Shown: positions 17,293 through 26,398, counted from the stretch's first letter. The stretch: 64,000 nucleotides of DNA from Bradyrhizobium elkanii WSM2783 (GCF_000472865.1 NZ_AXAP01000010.1:1-64000), one strand, 5' to 3'. Numbers and translations: made by a program. Notes: generated from the letters alone by a model not told the origin.

Positions 17293-20200
17293 ATGGCACC
17301 AAATCCGATCGTTATCGAAAACCAGAACACCGGCACCCCTCAAGCCGTATGGGACCTCAGCGGTCCGGCAGCCACCAATATCGAAGGCTTCGCCACCAGC
17401 ATCAGCGTCAATAGTGGACGCCAGATCGGCTTCAAGATCAATACTGATTCGACGAACTACCGGATCGACATCTATCGCCTTGGCTATTACGGCGGCACCG
17501 GCGCTCGTTTCGTAACGTCCATTCAGCAGAACACCGCGTCGATCCAGCCGTCGCAACCGGACGGTGATCCGTCGATCGGTCTGTACGATGCCGCCAACTG
17601 GAACGTCACCGTCACGTGGACCGTCCCCGCGACGGCGGTCTCCGGCGTGTATATCGCAAAGCTTGTCCGTCAGGACACGACAGCCGGCGAAAGCCATATT
17701 ACCTTTGTCGTCCGCAATGACGGTGTGGCGCGGGACATCGTCTTCAAGACCTGCGACACCACATGGCATGCCTATAACGGCTGGGGCGGTGCAAGCCTGT
17801 ACGGAGGAAATGCGACGCAGAGTGGTGACGGGCGCGCTTTCAAAGTCAGCTACAACCGGCCCTTCGGTACACGTGACGGCATTGGGCTATATGCTGGCCC
17901 GCAGGATTTCGTGTTCAGCGCGGAATATGCAGCAATTCGCTGGCTCGAGCGAAACGGATACGATGTGACCTACATCTCAACCGTCGACGCGGGGCCGGGC
18001 AACATCCCGCTGACGAACTACAAGGTGTTCATGTCGGTCGGACACGATGAATATTGGTCCGGCGATCTCCGGACCAATGTAGAGGCCGCACGTGATGCGG
18101 GCGTGCATCTCATCTTCATGAGCGGCAACGAGGTTTACTGGAAAACGCGATGGGAAGCGGATGCGAACGGCACGGCGAACCGCATTCTCGTCTGCTACAA
18201 GGAAACCCACGCCGCCGCAAAAATCGACCCGACGCCGGAGTGGACCGGCACCTGGCGCGATCCGAGCTTCAGCCCTCCGTCCGATGGAGGACGTCCTGAA
18301 AATGCGCTGACCGGCACCATCTTCCAGGTGGATTCATTTCGCGGCGACACGATCACGATCCCCTCGGACCTCGCACAGTTCAGATTCTGGCGGAATACTG
18401 CGGTGCAAGCCGGTCAGACCAACTCTCTGGCAATCGGTATGCTTGGCTACGAATGGGACGAAGCGCCTGACAACGGCTTCCGGCCGGGCGGATTGATTGC
18501 GGTGTCATCGACGGTCCTTCCGGTGGACACCTATCTGCTCGATTATGGCAACACCACCGGCGCCCGAACTGCGACACATAATCTCGTCCTGTATCGCGCA
18601 TCGAGCGGGGCAATCGTGTTCGGTACGGGAACGGTCTTCCTGTCTTTTGGCCTCGACACGACGCACGACTACTGCAACCTTGGCAGTGTGGGGCCGACGC
18701 CCGAGGATCCCAACGTACAGCAGGCCATGGTGAACGTGTTTGCGGACATGGGCGTGCAGCCGCAAACCCTGCAGACCAACCTCGTTGCCGCCAGCGCATC
18801 AACGGATCACACGCCACCGGTCTCGACGATCTCTACTCCGGCTTCAGGTGCAAGCCTTGTCCAGCAGCAAGCGGTGACGATTTCGGGCACCGCTGGAGAT
18901 GTCGATGGGCTGGTTGCGGTCGTCGAGGTCTCGACCGACGGCGGAACGACCTGGCACCCGGCCACAGGCACCACGAACTGGACATACACGTGGTGGCCAC
19001 TGCAGCCGGGCACATTCACCATCAGGTCCCGGGCTGTCGACGACAGCCTCAATATGGAGACACCCGCCGCCGGTGTAACCGTAAGCGTTATACCTGGAGC
19101 GGTCGTGAGCCTTTTCACGCCTGCTGATGCGCCGTTTGTGGTACTCGCCAACGATCCCTTGGCAATAGAGCTTGGTATCCGAGTGCAGATCAGCTCTGCC
19201 GGCACTGTCAGCGGTATCCGTTTCTACAAGGAGCCGCTCAACACCGGCCCGCACGTCGGCAATTTCTGGAGCGCCGACGGAACGTTGCTTGCAACCGCGG
19301 CCTTCTCCGGCGAAACGTCGAGCGGCTGGCAGCAGGTCAATTTTTCTACTCCGGTCACTGTCACTGCCGGCGCCACATATGTTGCATCGTACCACACCGC
19401 TACGGGCCTCTATTCGGCGGACTTGAACTACTTCCTCAATACGCGGAGCGCGGGTCCGCTGCGCGCACCGGCCGGCGGCACCAATGGTGTATTTGCCTAT
19501 GGATCGACGAGCATTTTTCCCGCGAGCTCAAATCTGAAAGGCAATTACTGGGTCGATCTGGTATTCAACCGCGCTGGTGGAACCGGGAATCTTCCACCCA
19601 TCGCGAATGACGTCGGAGGCTTTATCACCCCTCCGAACTCCGTCCTGTCCATTCCGGCCGCCTCGATCCTGGCTAATGATACGGATCCAAATGGCTACAC
19701 ACTATCCATCTCAAGCGTCAGCAGCCCGGTCAATGGAACTGTAAGCTACGATGCAACAACGCAAGTCGTTAGCTTCACGCCGACGACCGGTTACCTTGGG
19801 ACAGCCAGTTTCATTTATACAATCACCAACGGCCATGGCGGCACCGCCTCCGCGACCGTATCGCTGACCGTGAGTGCCGGCACCGTCAGCCTGTTCGGTC
19901 CATCGACGACACCGGCAACGATCACAGTCAGCGACGCCAACCCGGTCGAACTCGGGGTCAAGTTCGAGACATCCGTTGCCGGCCAGGTCCTCGGAATTCT
20001 TTTCTACAAGGGTCCGCAAAACACAGGCACGCATGTCGTCAATCTGTGGACCTCGACGGGTACCCTGCTGGCCAGTGCAACATCCAGCAACGAAACCGCG
20101 AGTGGTTGGCAGACCGTGGGTCTGACCACACCGGTGACCTTGACCGCCAATACGATCTATGTCGCTTCCTATCACACCAACGGCTTCTATTCTGTGGACG

Positions 20201-21159
20201 GGAACTACTTCGCCACCGACCATACCAGTGGGCCGCTGACGGCCCCCAACAGCGCCGGCAGCAACGGCAATGGAGTCTTCTCCTACGGCGCCAGCGGCAG
20301 CTTCCCAACCAGCAGTTTCGACGCAAGCAACTATTGGGTCGATGTCCTTTTCAACCCGAGTGGCAGCGGAGACCTACCTCCCGTTGCGAACAACGACAGC
20401 GGATTTACGACGCTCCAGAATACAGTCCTTGCCATTCCGGCCGCTACGATTCTGGCCAATGACTCGGATCCCAACGGCTTTGCCCTCTCGATCTCGAGCG
20501 TCAGCGCCCCGACCAACGGAACCGTCAGCTACAATGCAACGACGCAGGTGGTCAATTTCACGCCGACCAGCGGCTACCTCGGAGCGGCGAGCTTCACATA
20601 CACAATCACCAACGGCCACGGAGGGACCGCCTCGGCAACCGTCTCACTGACTGTTATCCCATCCGCTGCCATCAGCCTCTTCACCGCCACGACCACCCCG
20701 GCAAACATCACGGTCAACGATTCCAATGCGGTCGAACTCGGGGTCAAGTTCGAGACGTCGGCCGGCGGCCTCGTCTTTGCGATTCTCTTTTACAAAGGGC
20801 CGCAGAACACTGGTCCGCATATCGTCAACCTATGGACCGAGACCGGGACCCTGCTAGCCAGCGCGACATCCAGCAACGAGACTCCCGGCGGCTGGCAAAC
20901 TGTCAATCTCGCTACACCGGTGGCTTTGACCGCCAACACGATCTACGTCGCTTCTTATCACTGCAACGGCTTTTACTCGGCGGACTCCAACTATTTCGCC
21001 GCCGACCATGTCAACGGCGCACTTACGGCGCCGGCCAGCGCGAGCAGCGGAGGCAATGGTGTCTATGTCTACGGCACCAGCAGCAGCTTCCCGACAAATA
21101 CCTTCGGCGCCAATAACTACTGGGTCGACGTCTTGTTCGTCGTCGGCGCTGGGCCGTAA
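17293..21159 (+). CDS. Large modular protein: N,N-dimethylformamidase-like domain, Ig-like domain, DUF4082 and cadherin-like repeats
   Basis: The 1288-residue protein has clear modules. Residues about 1-495 resemble the large (beta) subunit domain of N,N-dimethylformamidase, an iron-dependent amidohydrolase: YRIDIYRLGYYGG, HDEYWS and SGNEVYW are family-like. Tyr254, Tyr282 and Glu387 are candidates for the Tyr/Tyr/Glu iron site known in that enzyme. An Ig-like domain follows (about 505-600). Three DUF4082-type modules start near 605, 864 and 1127 (each with V-LFYKGPQNTG or a variant, YVASYH and NYWVD). Two cadherin-like/tandem-95 modules lie between them (about 768-860 and 1030-1122, each with ANDSDPNG-like and FTYTITNGHGGTAS). 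No signal peptide is visible. The start is the ATG at 17293. Hydrolase activity and export route are unproven. Confidence 0.8.
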   Translation: MAPNPIVIENQNTGTPQAVWDLSGPAATNIEGFATSISVNSGRQIGFKINTDSTNYRIDIYRLGYYGGTGARFVTSIQQNTASIQPSQPDGDPSIGLYDAANWNVTVTWTVPATAVSGVYIAKLVRQDTTAGESHITFVVRNDGVARDIVFKTCDTTWHAYNGWGGASLYGGNATQSGDGRAFKVSYNRPFGTRDGIGLYAGPQDFVFSAEYAAIRWLERNGYDVTYISTVDAGPGNIPLTNYKVFMSVGHDEYWSGDLRTNVEAARDAGVHLIFMSGNEVYWKTRWEADANGTANRILVCYKETHAAAKIDPTPEWTGTWRDPSFSPPSDGGRPENALTGTIFQVDSFRGDTITIPSDLAQFRFWRNTAVQAGQTNSLAIGMLGYEWDEAPDNGFRPGGLIAVSSTVLPVDTYLLDYGNTTGARTATHNLVLYRASSGAIVFGTGTVFLSFGLDTTHDYCNLGSVGPTPEDPNVQQAMVNVFADMGVQPQTLQTNLVAASASTDHTPPVSTISTPASGASLVQQQAVTISGTAGDVDGLVAVVEVSTDGGTTWHPATGTTNWTYTWWPLQPGTFTIRSRAVDDSLNMETPAAGVTVSVIPGAVVSLFTPADAPFVVLANDPLAIELGIRVQISSAGTVSGIRFYKEPLNTGPHVGNFWSADGTLLATAAFSGETSSGWQQVNFSTPVTVTAGATYVASYHTATGLYSADLNYFLNTRSAGPLRAPAGGTNGVFAYGSTSIFPASSNLKGNYWVDLVFNRAGGTGNLPPIANDVGGFITPPNSVLSIPAASILANDTDPNGYTLSISSVSSPVNGTVSYDATTQVVSFTPTTGYLGTASFIYTITNGHGGTASATVSLTVSAGTVSLFGPSTTPATITVSDANPVELGVKFETSVAGQVLGILFYKGPQNTGTHVVNLWTSTGTLLASATSSNETASGWQTVGLTTPVTLTANTIYVASYHTNGFYSVDGNYFATDHTSGPLTAPNSAGSNGNGVFSYGASGSFPTSSFDASNYWVDVLFNPSGSGDLPPVANNDSGFTTLQNTVLAIPAATILANDSDPNGFALSISSVSAPTNGTVSYNATTQVVNFTPTSGYLGAASFTYTITNGHGGTASATVSLTVIPSAAISLFTATTTPANITVNDSNAVELGVKFETSAGGLVFAILFYKGPQNTGPHIVNLWTETGTLLASATSSNETPGGWQTVNLATPVALTANTIYVASYHCNGFYSADSNYFAADHVNGALTAPASASSGGNGVYVYGTSSSFPTNTFGANNYWVDVLFVVGAGP
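19884..21159 (+). repeat. In-gene tandem repeat of about 787 bases (DUF4082 plus cadherin-like unit)
   Basis: The DUF4082 unit beginning near 19884 recurs near 20671, a period of about 787 bases. Long stretches match almost word for word in protein (SATSSNET, TANTIYVASYH, NGHGGTASATVSLTV). A more diverged first copy starts near 19108. Close similarity between the last two copies points to recent duplication inside the gene. Confidence 0.75.
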
Positions 21160-21219
21160 GGGTGACAAGCGGGAAATGTAAAGTGAACCGGCCGCTGGTT
21201 CAACCGATGGTACCAAGTT

Positions 21220-21651
21220 CTAAGCCGAGGACGCCGCGATCAAGCCCCTCTTGATCGCGGCGTCCTCGCTGCTGAAGATGGCCATCGCCGTGAGCATGTG
21301 CCGGAAACCGAGTTTCTCATAGAACGCCTCGGTGCCGGGATTGGCGTACAGGATGATCTTCCTGTGGCCGCGCGACAGATCCCGCAATCGCGTCGCGATC
21401 TCCTTGCCGAGGCCCCGCCCCTGAAAATGCGGATGGACCGCGATGTCGCAAATGTAGGAGCAATCGACACCGTCAGCGACGGCACGTCCGGCGCCGGCCA
21501 GGACGCCCTCCTCGAACGCGAAGCATTTGTACATGCTGTTTCCGAACGCGCGCTTCAGGTCCTCCGGCTTCTTGTCGCCGAGCGGAGCGATTCGATAGAG
21601 CTCCGACAGCGTATTCCAGTCGATCCGGTCCTGGTCGGATGTCCATTCCAT
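21220..21651 (-). CDS. GNAT-family N-acetyltransferase
   Basis: The 143-residue protein starts at the ATG at 21651, chosen for the strong AAGGAG site seven bases upstream. The acetyl-CoA-binding loop is HPHFQGRGLGKEIATRL (the Q/R-x-x-G-x-G/A motif). A C-terminal NPGTEAFYEKLGF block is typical of GNAT motif B. The substrate is unknown. It is co-directional with the isochorismatase-like gene 81 bases upstream and may be in the same transcription unit. Confidence 0.85.
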   Translation of the reverse strand: MEWTSDQDRIDWNTLSELYRIAPLGDKKPEDLKRAFGNSMYKCFAFEEGVLAGAGRAVADGVDCSYICDIAVHPHFQGRGLGKEIATRLRDLSRGHRKIILYANPGTEAFYEKLGFRHMLTAMAIFSSEDAAIKRGLIAASSA

Positions 21652-21732
21652 GTCGTCACTCCTTTTCAAGAACCCAGCCGCGCGCCATCGCTGGCGCGTG
21701 TGGAGCGTATTTCCCACCGCGACGGCCAACGA

Positions 21733-22266
21733 TCATTTAATCAACGCGATCGCATCGCGGAAATGCGGATGTTCGGCCGTTTGAAGCCATTCGAATACGA
21801 CCATTTCGGTTGTGACGATCTCGGCGCCATGCCTCTCCATGCGGCGGATCGCAGTCTCCTTGTTCTCCTGATAACGCGACCCGAGCGCGTCGCGCACTAC
21901 GTATACCTTTCGACCGGCATCGAGCAGGCCGAGCACCGTCTGCTGGACGCAGACGTGAGCCTCACAGCCGGTGACGACGATCTGCCGATCGGCGGGTATG
22001 CTGTCCAGGAAGCCGCTTTCCCGGCAGGCGTCGAAGAACTGTTTGTGCACCAGCCGGCCTCTGTCCACTGGCAGGTCCTCGATGGTCGGCCCGAGCCCCC
22101 TGGCGTTTTGCTCGGTGAAGACAACCGGCACGCTGACGAGGGATGCCATCTCAACAAGGCGGCGGGCATTTCTGACCGCGGCAGCACCCTGATCGATCGC
22201 CGGCATCAGGCGGGATTGGAAATCGACGATGAGGAGAAGGGACCGTTTCGGATCGACAGTCAGCAT
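21733..22266 (-). CDS. Isochorismatase-family cysteine hydrolase
   Basis: The 177-residue protein starts at the ATG at 22266, four bases after the TetR gene's stop, with the ribosome site inside that gene. The Asp-Lys-Cys triad is visible: Asp15 in LLIVDFQ, Lys75 in VHKQFF and Cys106 in HVCVQQT, followed by the cis-peptide GCEAH region. Members hydrolyse isochorismate, nicotinamide, carbamoyl groups or related amides. Its coupling to a TetR gene, and the HpaB/dehydratase-like gene opposite, suggest a small catabolic unit. Confidence 0.88.
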   Translation of the reverse strand: MLTVDPKRSLLLIVDFQSRLMPAIDQGAAAVRNARRLVEMASLVSVPVVFTEQNARGLGPTIEDLPVDRGRLVHKQFFDACRESGFLDSIPADRQIVVTGCEAHVCVQQTVLGLLDAGRKVYVVRDALGSRYQENKETAIRRMERHGAEIVTTEMVVFEWLQTAEHPHFRDAIALIK

Positions 22267-22270
22267 GGGT

Positions 22271-22894
22271 TCACTCCGCAGCCAGGTCAGCGATCCTTTC
22301 CCGGATGTAGGCATCCATCAAGTCCGGAGCCGAGGCTCCAAACATCCGGATGCGGCCGGTATGGAGCAGCAAGAGCAGGCCGGCAGCGTGCGCAAAGCAG
22401 TCGACCATCAGAAGATTTGCCTTCTGTCGCGAGGCGCCTAGCTCCTCCGCAGCCTCAGCTATAGGACGCAGCGCGGCCTCGAGTGCCGCATTAAGTTCAA
22501 CGTCGCGGTCGTGGCCGAGGCCTGCAGGCTTCATGCCGCCGCGAAACAGGTAGAAGCCGAGATCCAGATCACGGGGATTTTCCGCGTAGAATCGGAAGAA
22601 CGACATCGCCGCCGCCTTCAACTTCTGCTGCGGACCCCTGGACTTCGCGACCGCCAGATCGACGGCAGTGCCCAAGGAGGCGAGGGATGCCCTCAACACC
22701 TCGGCGTAAATCTCCTCTTTGGACTCGAAGTGGAAGTACAGCGCGGCCGGAGTGTAGCCCGCCCGAGTGGCGATCGCTCGCAAGCTTGCGCCTTCCAGTC
22801 CTTCGTCAGCGAATACCTGCTTCGCGGCATCCAGGATGAGTTCCCGCTTATGGCCGCTGACCGCCTGCCGACGACTCTCTCGCTTTTCGACCAT
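22271..22894 (-). CDS. TetR-family transcriptional regulator
   Basis: The 207-residue protein has an N-terminal helix-turn-helix: ILDAAKQVFADEGLEGASLRAIATRAGYTPAALYFHFESKEEIY spans residues about 18-61 and matches the TetR_N pattern. The remaining residues form the ligand-binding helices. It is divergent from the flavoprotein gene at 22981, and the 86-base space between them holds nested palindromes. It very likely represses both its own operon (with the isochorismatase-like gene) and the divergent gene. Confidence 0.92.
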   Translation of the reverse strand: MVEKRESRRQAVSGHKRELILDAAKQVFADEGLEGASLRAIATRAGYTPAALYFHFESKEEIYAEVLRASLASLGTAVDLAVAKSRGPQQKLKAAAMSFFRFYAENPRDLDLGFYLFRGGMKPAGLGHDRDVELNAALEAALRPIAEAAEELGASRQKANLLMVDCFAHAAGLLLLLHTGRIRMFGASAPDLMDAYIRERIADLAAE

Positions 22895-22920
22895 GCCCCC
22901 GGATCCTTCTTGACTCCATT

Positions 22921-22963
22921 CTAACAGTGTTCAATATTCTAACGGCGTTAGATAAATTGAACA
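22921..22963. promoter_or_regulatory. Nested palindromic operator between tetR-type gene and divergent flavoprotein gene
   Basis: CTAACGGCGTTAG (22939-22951) is a perfect 5-bp inverted repeat around GGC. It is enclosed by TGTTCAAT (22928-22935) and ATTGAACA (22956-22963), an exact inverted pair centred within a base of the same axis. A partial copy of the inner site, CTAACAGTGTT, starts at 22921, 18 bases before the inner site. This is what a TetR dimer-pair operator looks like. Confidence 0.65.
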
Positions 22964-22980
22964 AGAGTCGGAGGAGTGCC

Positions 22981-24501
22981 ATGTTGATGACGGCCGCCGA
23001 TTATCGGGAATCGCTCAGGGCCTACAAACCGCGGGTGTTCGTGAACGGTCATGCCGTGCAGAGCGTCGCCGATGAGCCGTTGCTCGCGCCGGGCGTCGCC
23101 GGCGTCGGTGTCACCTACGATTTCGCGCACCGCAGGGAACATGTCCCGATCATGACGGCGCGGCAGGGTACATCCGGAAACACCGTAAATCGGATGCTGC
23201 ACATCAACGAGAGCTCGCAGGACCTGCTCTACAAGCTTGAAGCCGTGCGCCTGGTCTGCAAGACGTCCGGATGCGCGCAGCGCTACCTGACCCATGACGC
23301 GCTGAACGGCATCTTTCAGTCGACCAGGCTGACCGACGATCGTCACGGCACCGACTATAGCCAGCGTTTCCTCGCCTACCTGCATGACGTTCAGGACAAG
23401 GACCTGACGCTCGGCGTCGCGATGACGGATGCCAAAGGCGATCGCTCCAAACGTCCGGGCAAGCAGCTCAACCCGGACGTCTACGTTCATATCAAGGAGC
23501 GGCGCGAGGCCGGCATCGTGATCCGCGGCACCAAGGCCATCGTCACCGGTGCGCCGTACATGCATGAGTTCCTGGTCATGCCGTGCCGGACCCACGTTCC
23601 GGAGGATAGCGAATTCGCCGTGTGCTGCGCCGTCCCCTGCGATGCGCCAGGCGTCACCATCATTGCACGTCCCGCCGGCCGTCCTGGCGAAGCGTCGGCC
23701 AAGTTCTCCGGGAAGTACGGCCAGTCTGTCGGCGTCGTGATCTTTGACGACGTTTTCGTCCCGTACGATCGCGTCTTCCTGGCCGGCGAGACCGAGGAAG
23801 GCGGCGTGCTCACGACATCCTATGCGACACATCACCGCCACTCCTGCATCGGCGCAAGGGCGGGCTTCGGTGATCTCCTGATCGGCGCAGGCGCGCTGAT
23901 GATCGAAGCCAACGGGCTCGATGTCGCGCATCACGCCCATATCCGCGAAGCAATGGTCGAGCTCATCACCATCACGGAAGGCTTTTATGCGTGTGGGGTT
24001 GCTTCTTCGGTGTACTGCACAAAGGATCCGGCCGGCTCGGTGATGCCGGATGCGGTCTTCGCCAACATTGGCAAGCTGCTGCTCGCGACCAAGATCTACG
24101 ACATGCACCGTTTGGCGCATTACGTCTCGGGCGGCCTGATCGTCGCTCTGCCCGGCCCGGAGGAAGACCACAATCCGGAGACCAGGGCCTCGCTCTCCGC
24201 GGTAATGCGCGGACGCCCAGACATTCCCGCCACGCAGCGTGCGGAAGTGGCGCGGCTCGTCGAAGACCTGACGGTCTCTCACGAAGCAGGCTGGTACTCC
24301 GTCATCTCGCTGCACGGCGGCGGCTCGCCGGAAGCGATGAAGCGCGAGATCTGGCGCAACTATCCAGTCATGGAGAAGATCGACTTGGTCGAAGGCTTGC
24401 TCGACCGTGGCATGCTCGACGAGGGGCGCCGCGTTTCCAGGCAGCCGGGTCGCTGCTGCACAACCGGATGCCAGGTCCCCGAGCCAGCCGGCTCGCAATG
24501 A
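22981..24501 (+). CDS. 4-hydroxybutyryl-CoA dehydratase/4-hydroxyphenylacetate 3-hydroxylase family flavoprotein
   Basis: The 506-residue protein starts at the ATG at 22981 with a GGAGGAG site. MLMTAADYRESL, VAMTDAKGDR, IVIRGTKAIVTGAPYMHE, VVIFDDVFVPYDRVFL, FYACGVAS and SLHGGGSPEAMKR follow the 4-hydroxybutyryl-CoA dehydratase (AbfD) pattern more closely than that of HpaB monooxygenases. AbfD holds FAD and a [4Fe-4S] cluster bound by three Cys and one His. By alignment from memory, two ligands remain here (Cys98, His285), but the second Cys is Tyr102 and the last is Ala292. Dehydratase chemistry is therefore doubtful. A flavin-dependent oxygenase or other acyl-CoA enzyme is possible. No flavin reductase gene is adjacent. 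Confidence 0.8.
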   Translation: MLMTAADYRESLRAYKPRVFVNGHAVQSVADEPLLAPGVAGVGVTYDFAHRREHVPIMTARQGTSGNTVNRMLHINESSQDLLYKLEAVRLVCKTSGCAQRYLTHDALNGIFQSTRLTDDRHGTDYSQRFLAYLHDVQDKDLTLGVAMTDAKGDRSKRPGKQLNPDVYVHIKERREAGIVIRGTKAIVTGAPYMHEFLVMPCRTHVPEDSEFAVCCAVPCDAPGVTIIARPAGRPGEASAKFSGKYGQSVGVVIFDDVFVPYDRVFLAGETEEGGVLTTSYATHHRHSCIGARAGFGDLLIGAGALMIEANGLDVAHHAHIREAMVELITITEGFYACGVASSVYCTKDPAGSVMPDAVFANIGKLLLATKIYDMHRLAHYVSGGLIVALPGPEEDHNPETRASLSAVMRGRPDIPATQRAEVARLVEDLTVSHEAGWYSVISLHGGGSPEAMKREIWRNYPVMEKIDLVEGLLDRGMLDEGRRVSRQPGRCCTTGCQVPEPAGSQ

Positions 24502-24529
24502 CGGCGCGAACTGAAGGCAGGATCGTGCG

Positions 24530-25243
24530 TTAGATCAGCCGCATCCCCTTCAAACTCGCATGCCCGTTCTTGCCGACGATGATGTGGTCGTGCACGGAGA
24601 TGCCGAGCGGTTTGGCGATGTCGACGATCGCTTTGGTCATCTGGATGTCGGCCTGCGAGGGCGTCGGGTCGCCGGAAGGATGGTTGTGCACCAGGATCAG
24701 CGCGGTGGCGGACAGTTCGAGCGCGCGCTTGATCACCTCGCGCGGATAGACCGGCGTGTGGTCGACGGTGCCGATCTGCTGCACCTCATCGGCAATGAGC
24801 TGGTTGCGCTTGTCGAGGAACAAGAGGCGAAACTGCTCCTTGTCAGCGAAGGCCATGCTCGAGCGGCAATAGTCGAGCACGTCGTTCCATGACGACAGCG
24901 CCTTGCGCCGCTTCACCTCGCCCTTGGCGACGCGGCTCGCGGCGGCCGCGATCAGCTTGAGCTGGTTGACCGAAGCTTCGCCGATGCCGTCGACCTCGCG
25001 CAGGCGGGCGACGGGGGCATGGATGACCTCGGCAAACGAGCCGAAGCGCCTCAGCAATTCCTTGGCGAGCGGCTTGGTGTCGCGCCGCGGGATCGAGGCA
25101 AACAGCGCCATCTCCAGCAGTTCATAGTCGCTGAGCGCGTCGGGTCCGGCGCTATGGAAGCGCTCGCGCAGGCGCTCCCGATGGCCGTGGTAATGCGGCG
25201 TCTCGGCGGGCTGGTCGGGGCTGGCAGTTGTCTTGGCGGGCAT
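24530..25243 (-). CDS. radC: RadC-family JAMM-domain protein
   Basis: The 237-residue protein is taken from the ATG at 25243; the frame is open further upstream but without homologous residues. An N-terminal helix-hairpin-helix region ([15 protein letters not shown]) precedes a complete JAMM metalloprotease-like motif, [14 protein letters not shown], with an upstream Glu. RadC proteins are widespread, but their once-proposed repair role is disputed. The gene is single and convergent with the flavoprotein gene 28 bases away. Confidence 0.9.
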   Translation of the reverse strand: MPAKTTASPDQPAETPHYHGHRERLRERFHSAGPDALSDYELLEMALFASIPRRDTKPLAKELLRRFGSFAEVIHAPVARLREVDGIGEASVNQLKLIAAAASRVAKGEVKRRKALSSWNDVLDYCRSSMAFADKEQFRLLFLDKRNQLIADEVQQIGTVDHTPVYPREVIKRALELSATALILVHNHPSGDPTPSQADIQMTKAIVDIAKPLGISVHDHIIVGKNGHASLKGMRLI

Positions 25244-25450
25244 CGGCGCCAAACATGCCGTGCCGCGCGGTTTTTGCAACCATGAAGTGCCGCGGACGCA
25301 TCGAAGCCTTCGACATGCGCCAGAAGACCGGCCGGTCTTGATCGCTTCCGCGTGATGGGAGGCCAGGAATCGTTGCGATTCGGCTGCGAGCCGGCCACAT
25401 TGCGGTGACTGGGGGATTGTCATCGATTGCCGGATATCGGGTCATGTCGA

Positions 25451-26398
25451 ATGAATTCCACCCGTAAAAAGCTCAACTTCGCATCTCAACCAGAGCAGCC
25501 GGCGTCGCCAGGGGCACACGGTTTCGGAAGCTACGGCGCCTCGGGGCTTCTGGCGTCTTCCACCGATCGGGGCTGGTCGGGCATAACGGCGGAGCTTCGC
25601 AGTCACGGCAGTGGCACGATCGCCTGGAAGAGCCCGCAGCCGGACATCGAAATCTGCATCGACGTCCGCGGCAATGGGTCCGTGGTCACGCGCGAGAGGT
25701 ATGGCATCACCGATCGCAGCGTCTCCGAACGTGGGACGATCTGGGTTTCGCCGCCGGTGGTCGAGCATGGCCTGATCGATTTGTCCGATCCCGTTCCGGC
25801 GGTCCTGCACATTTATCTGCCGCCGAGCCGGTTTTCGCCGGAGAGCTTTGGCGAAGGGCTCGCCCCCTGCGTTGTGACGTCGCTGCGTCATGAAAGCAGT
25901 TTTCGCGATCCGCTTCTGGCCGAGATCGCCTATGCACTCACCTCCGAGCTGGAGCGCGAGACGTCTGCCGGCCGGCTCCTCGCGGAGACGCTGGCCTCGA
26001 GTCTGGCCGCAAGATTGGTTCAAAACCATTTCGGCAAGCTATCGCTCGACTTCCTCGCACCCCGCGAGGGACTTGACCGGCGCAGGCTGGCGCGTGTGCT
26101 GGATTACATCGAGACGAATTTGGAGGGCGAATTGACGGTCGGCCATCTGGCATCGATCGCGTGCCTGAGCCAGTTTCATTTCGCCCGCGCGTTCAAGGCA
26201 GCCGTCGGCCGATCGCCGCATCGTTACGTCGGCGCCCGGCGGCTCGAACGTGCCAAGGAATTGCTGGGACAAAGGGAGCAGCCGCTGGCCGATATCGCGC
26301 TCAGGCTCAGATTTTCGTGCCAAGCCAATTTCACCCGCGCGTTCAGGCAGGCAACCGGCCTGACGCCCGCTCAGTACCGCCGCAGCGTCGTGGTCTGA
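25451..26398 (+). CDS. AraC-family transcriptional regulator
   Basis: The 315-residue protein has a poorly conserved N-terminal effector domain (about 1-205) and a C-terminal pair of helix-turn-helix motifs (about 215-312). LTVGHLASIACLSQFHFARAFKAAVGRSPHRYV and PLADIALRLRFSCQANFTRAFRQATGLTPAQYRR are classic AraC signatures. The start ATG at 25451 replaces an upstream TTG in frame. The following SDR and nitronate monooxygenase genes, in the same direction, are likely targets. Confidence 0.9.
   Translation: MNSTRKKLNFASQPEQPASPGAHGFGSYGASGLLASSTDRGWSGITAELRSHGSGTIAWKSPQPDIEICIDVRGNGSVVTRERYGITDRSVSERGTIWVSPPVVEHGLIDLSDPVPAVLHIYLPPSRFSPESFGEGLAPCVVTSLRHESSFRDPLLAEIAYALTSELERETSAGRLLAETLASSLAARLVQNHFGKLSLDFLAPREGLDRRRLARVLDYIETNLEGELTVGHLASIACLSQFHFARAFKAAVGRSPHRYVGARRLERAKELLGQREQPLADIALRLRFSCQANFTRAFRQATGLTPAQYRRSVVV

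Noticed and set aside
19108..21159. Possible CRISPR-like or satellite repeat because of recurring units
   Set aside because: The units are about 787 bases long, in frame and encode protein domains; there are no short identical repeats with spacers.
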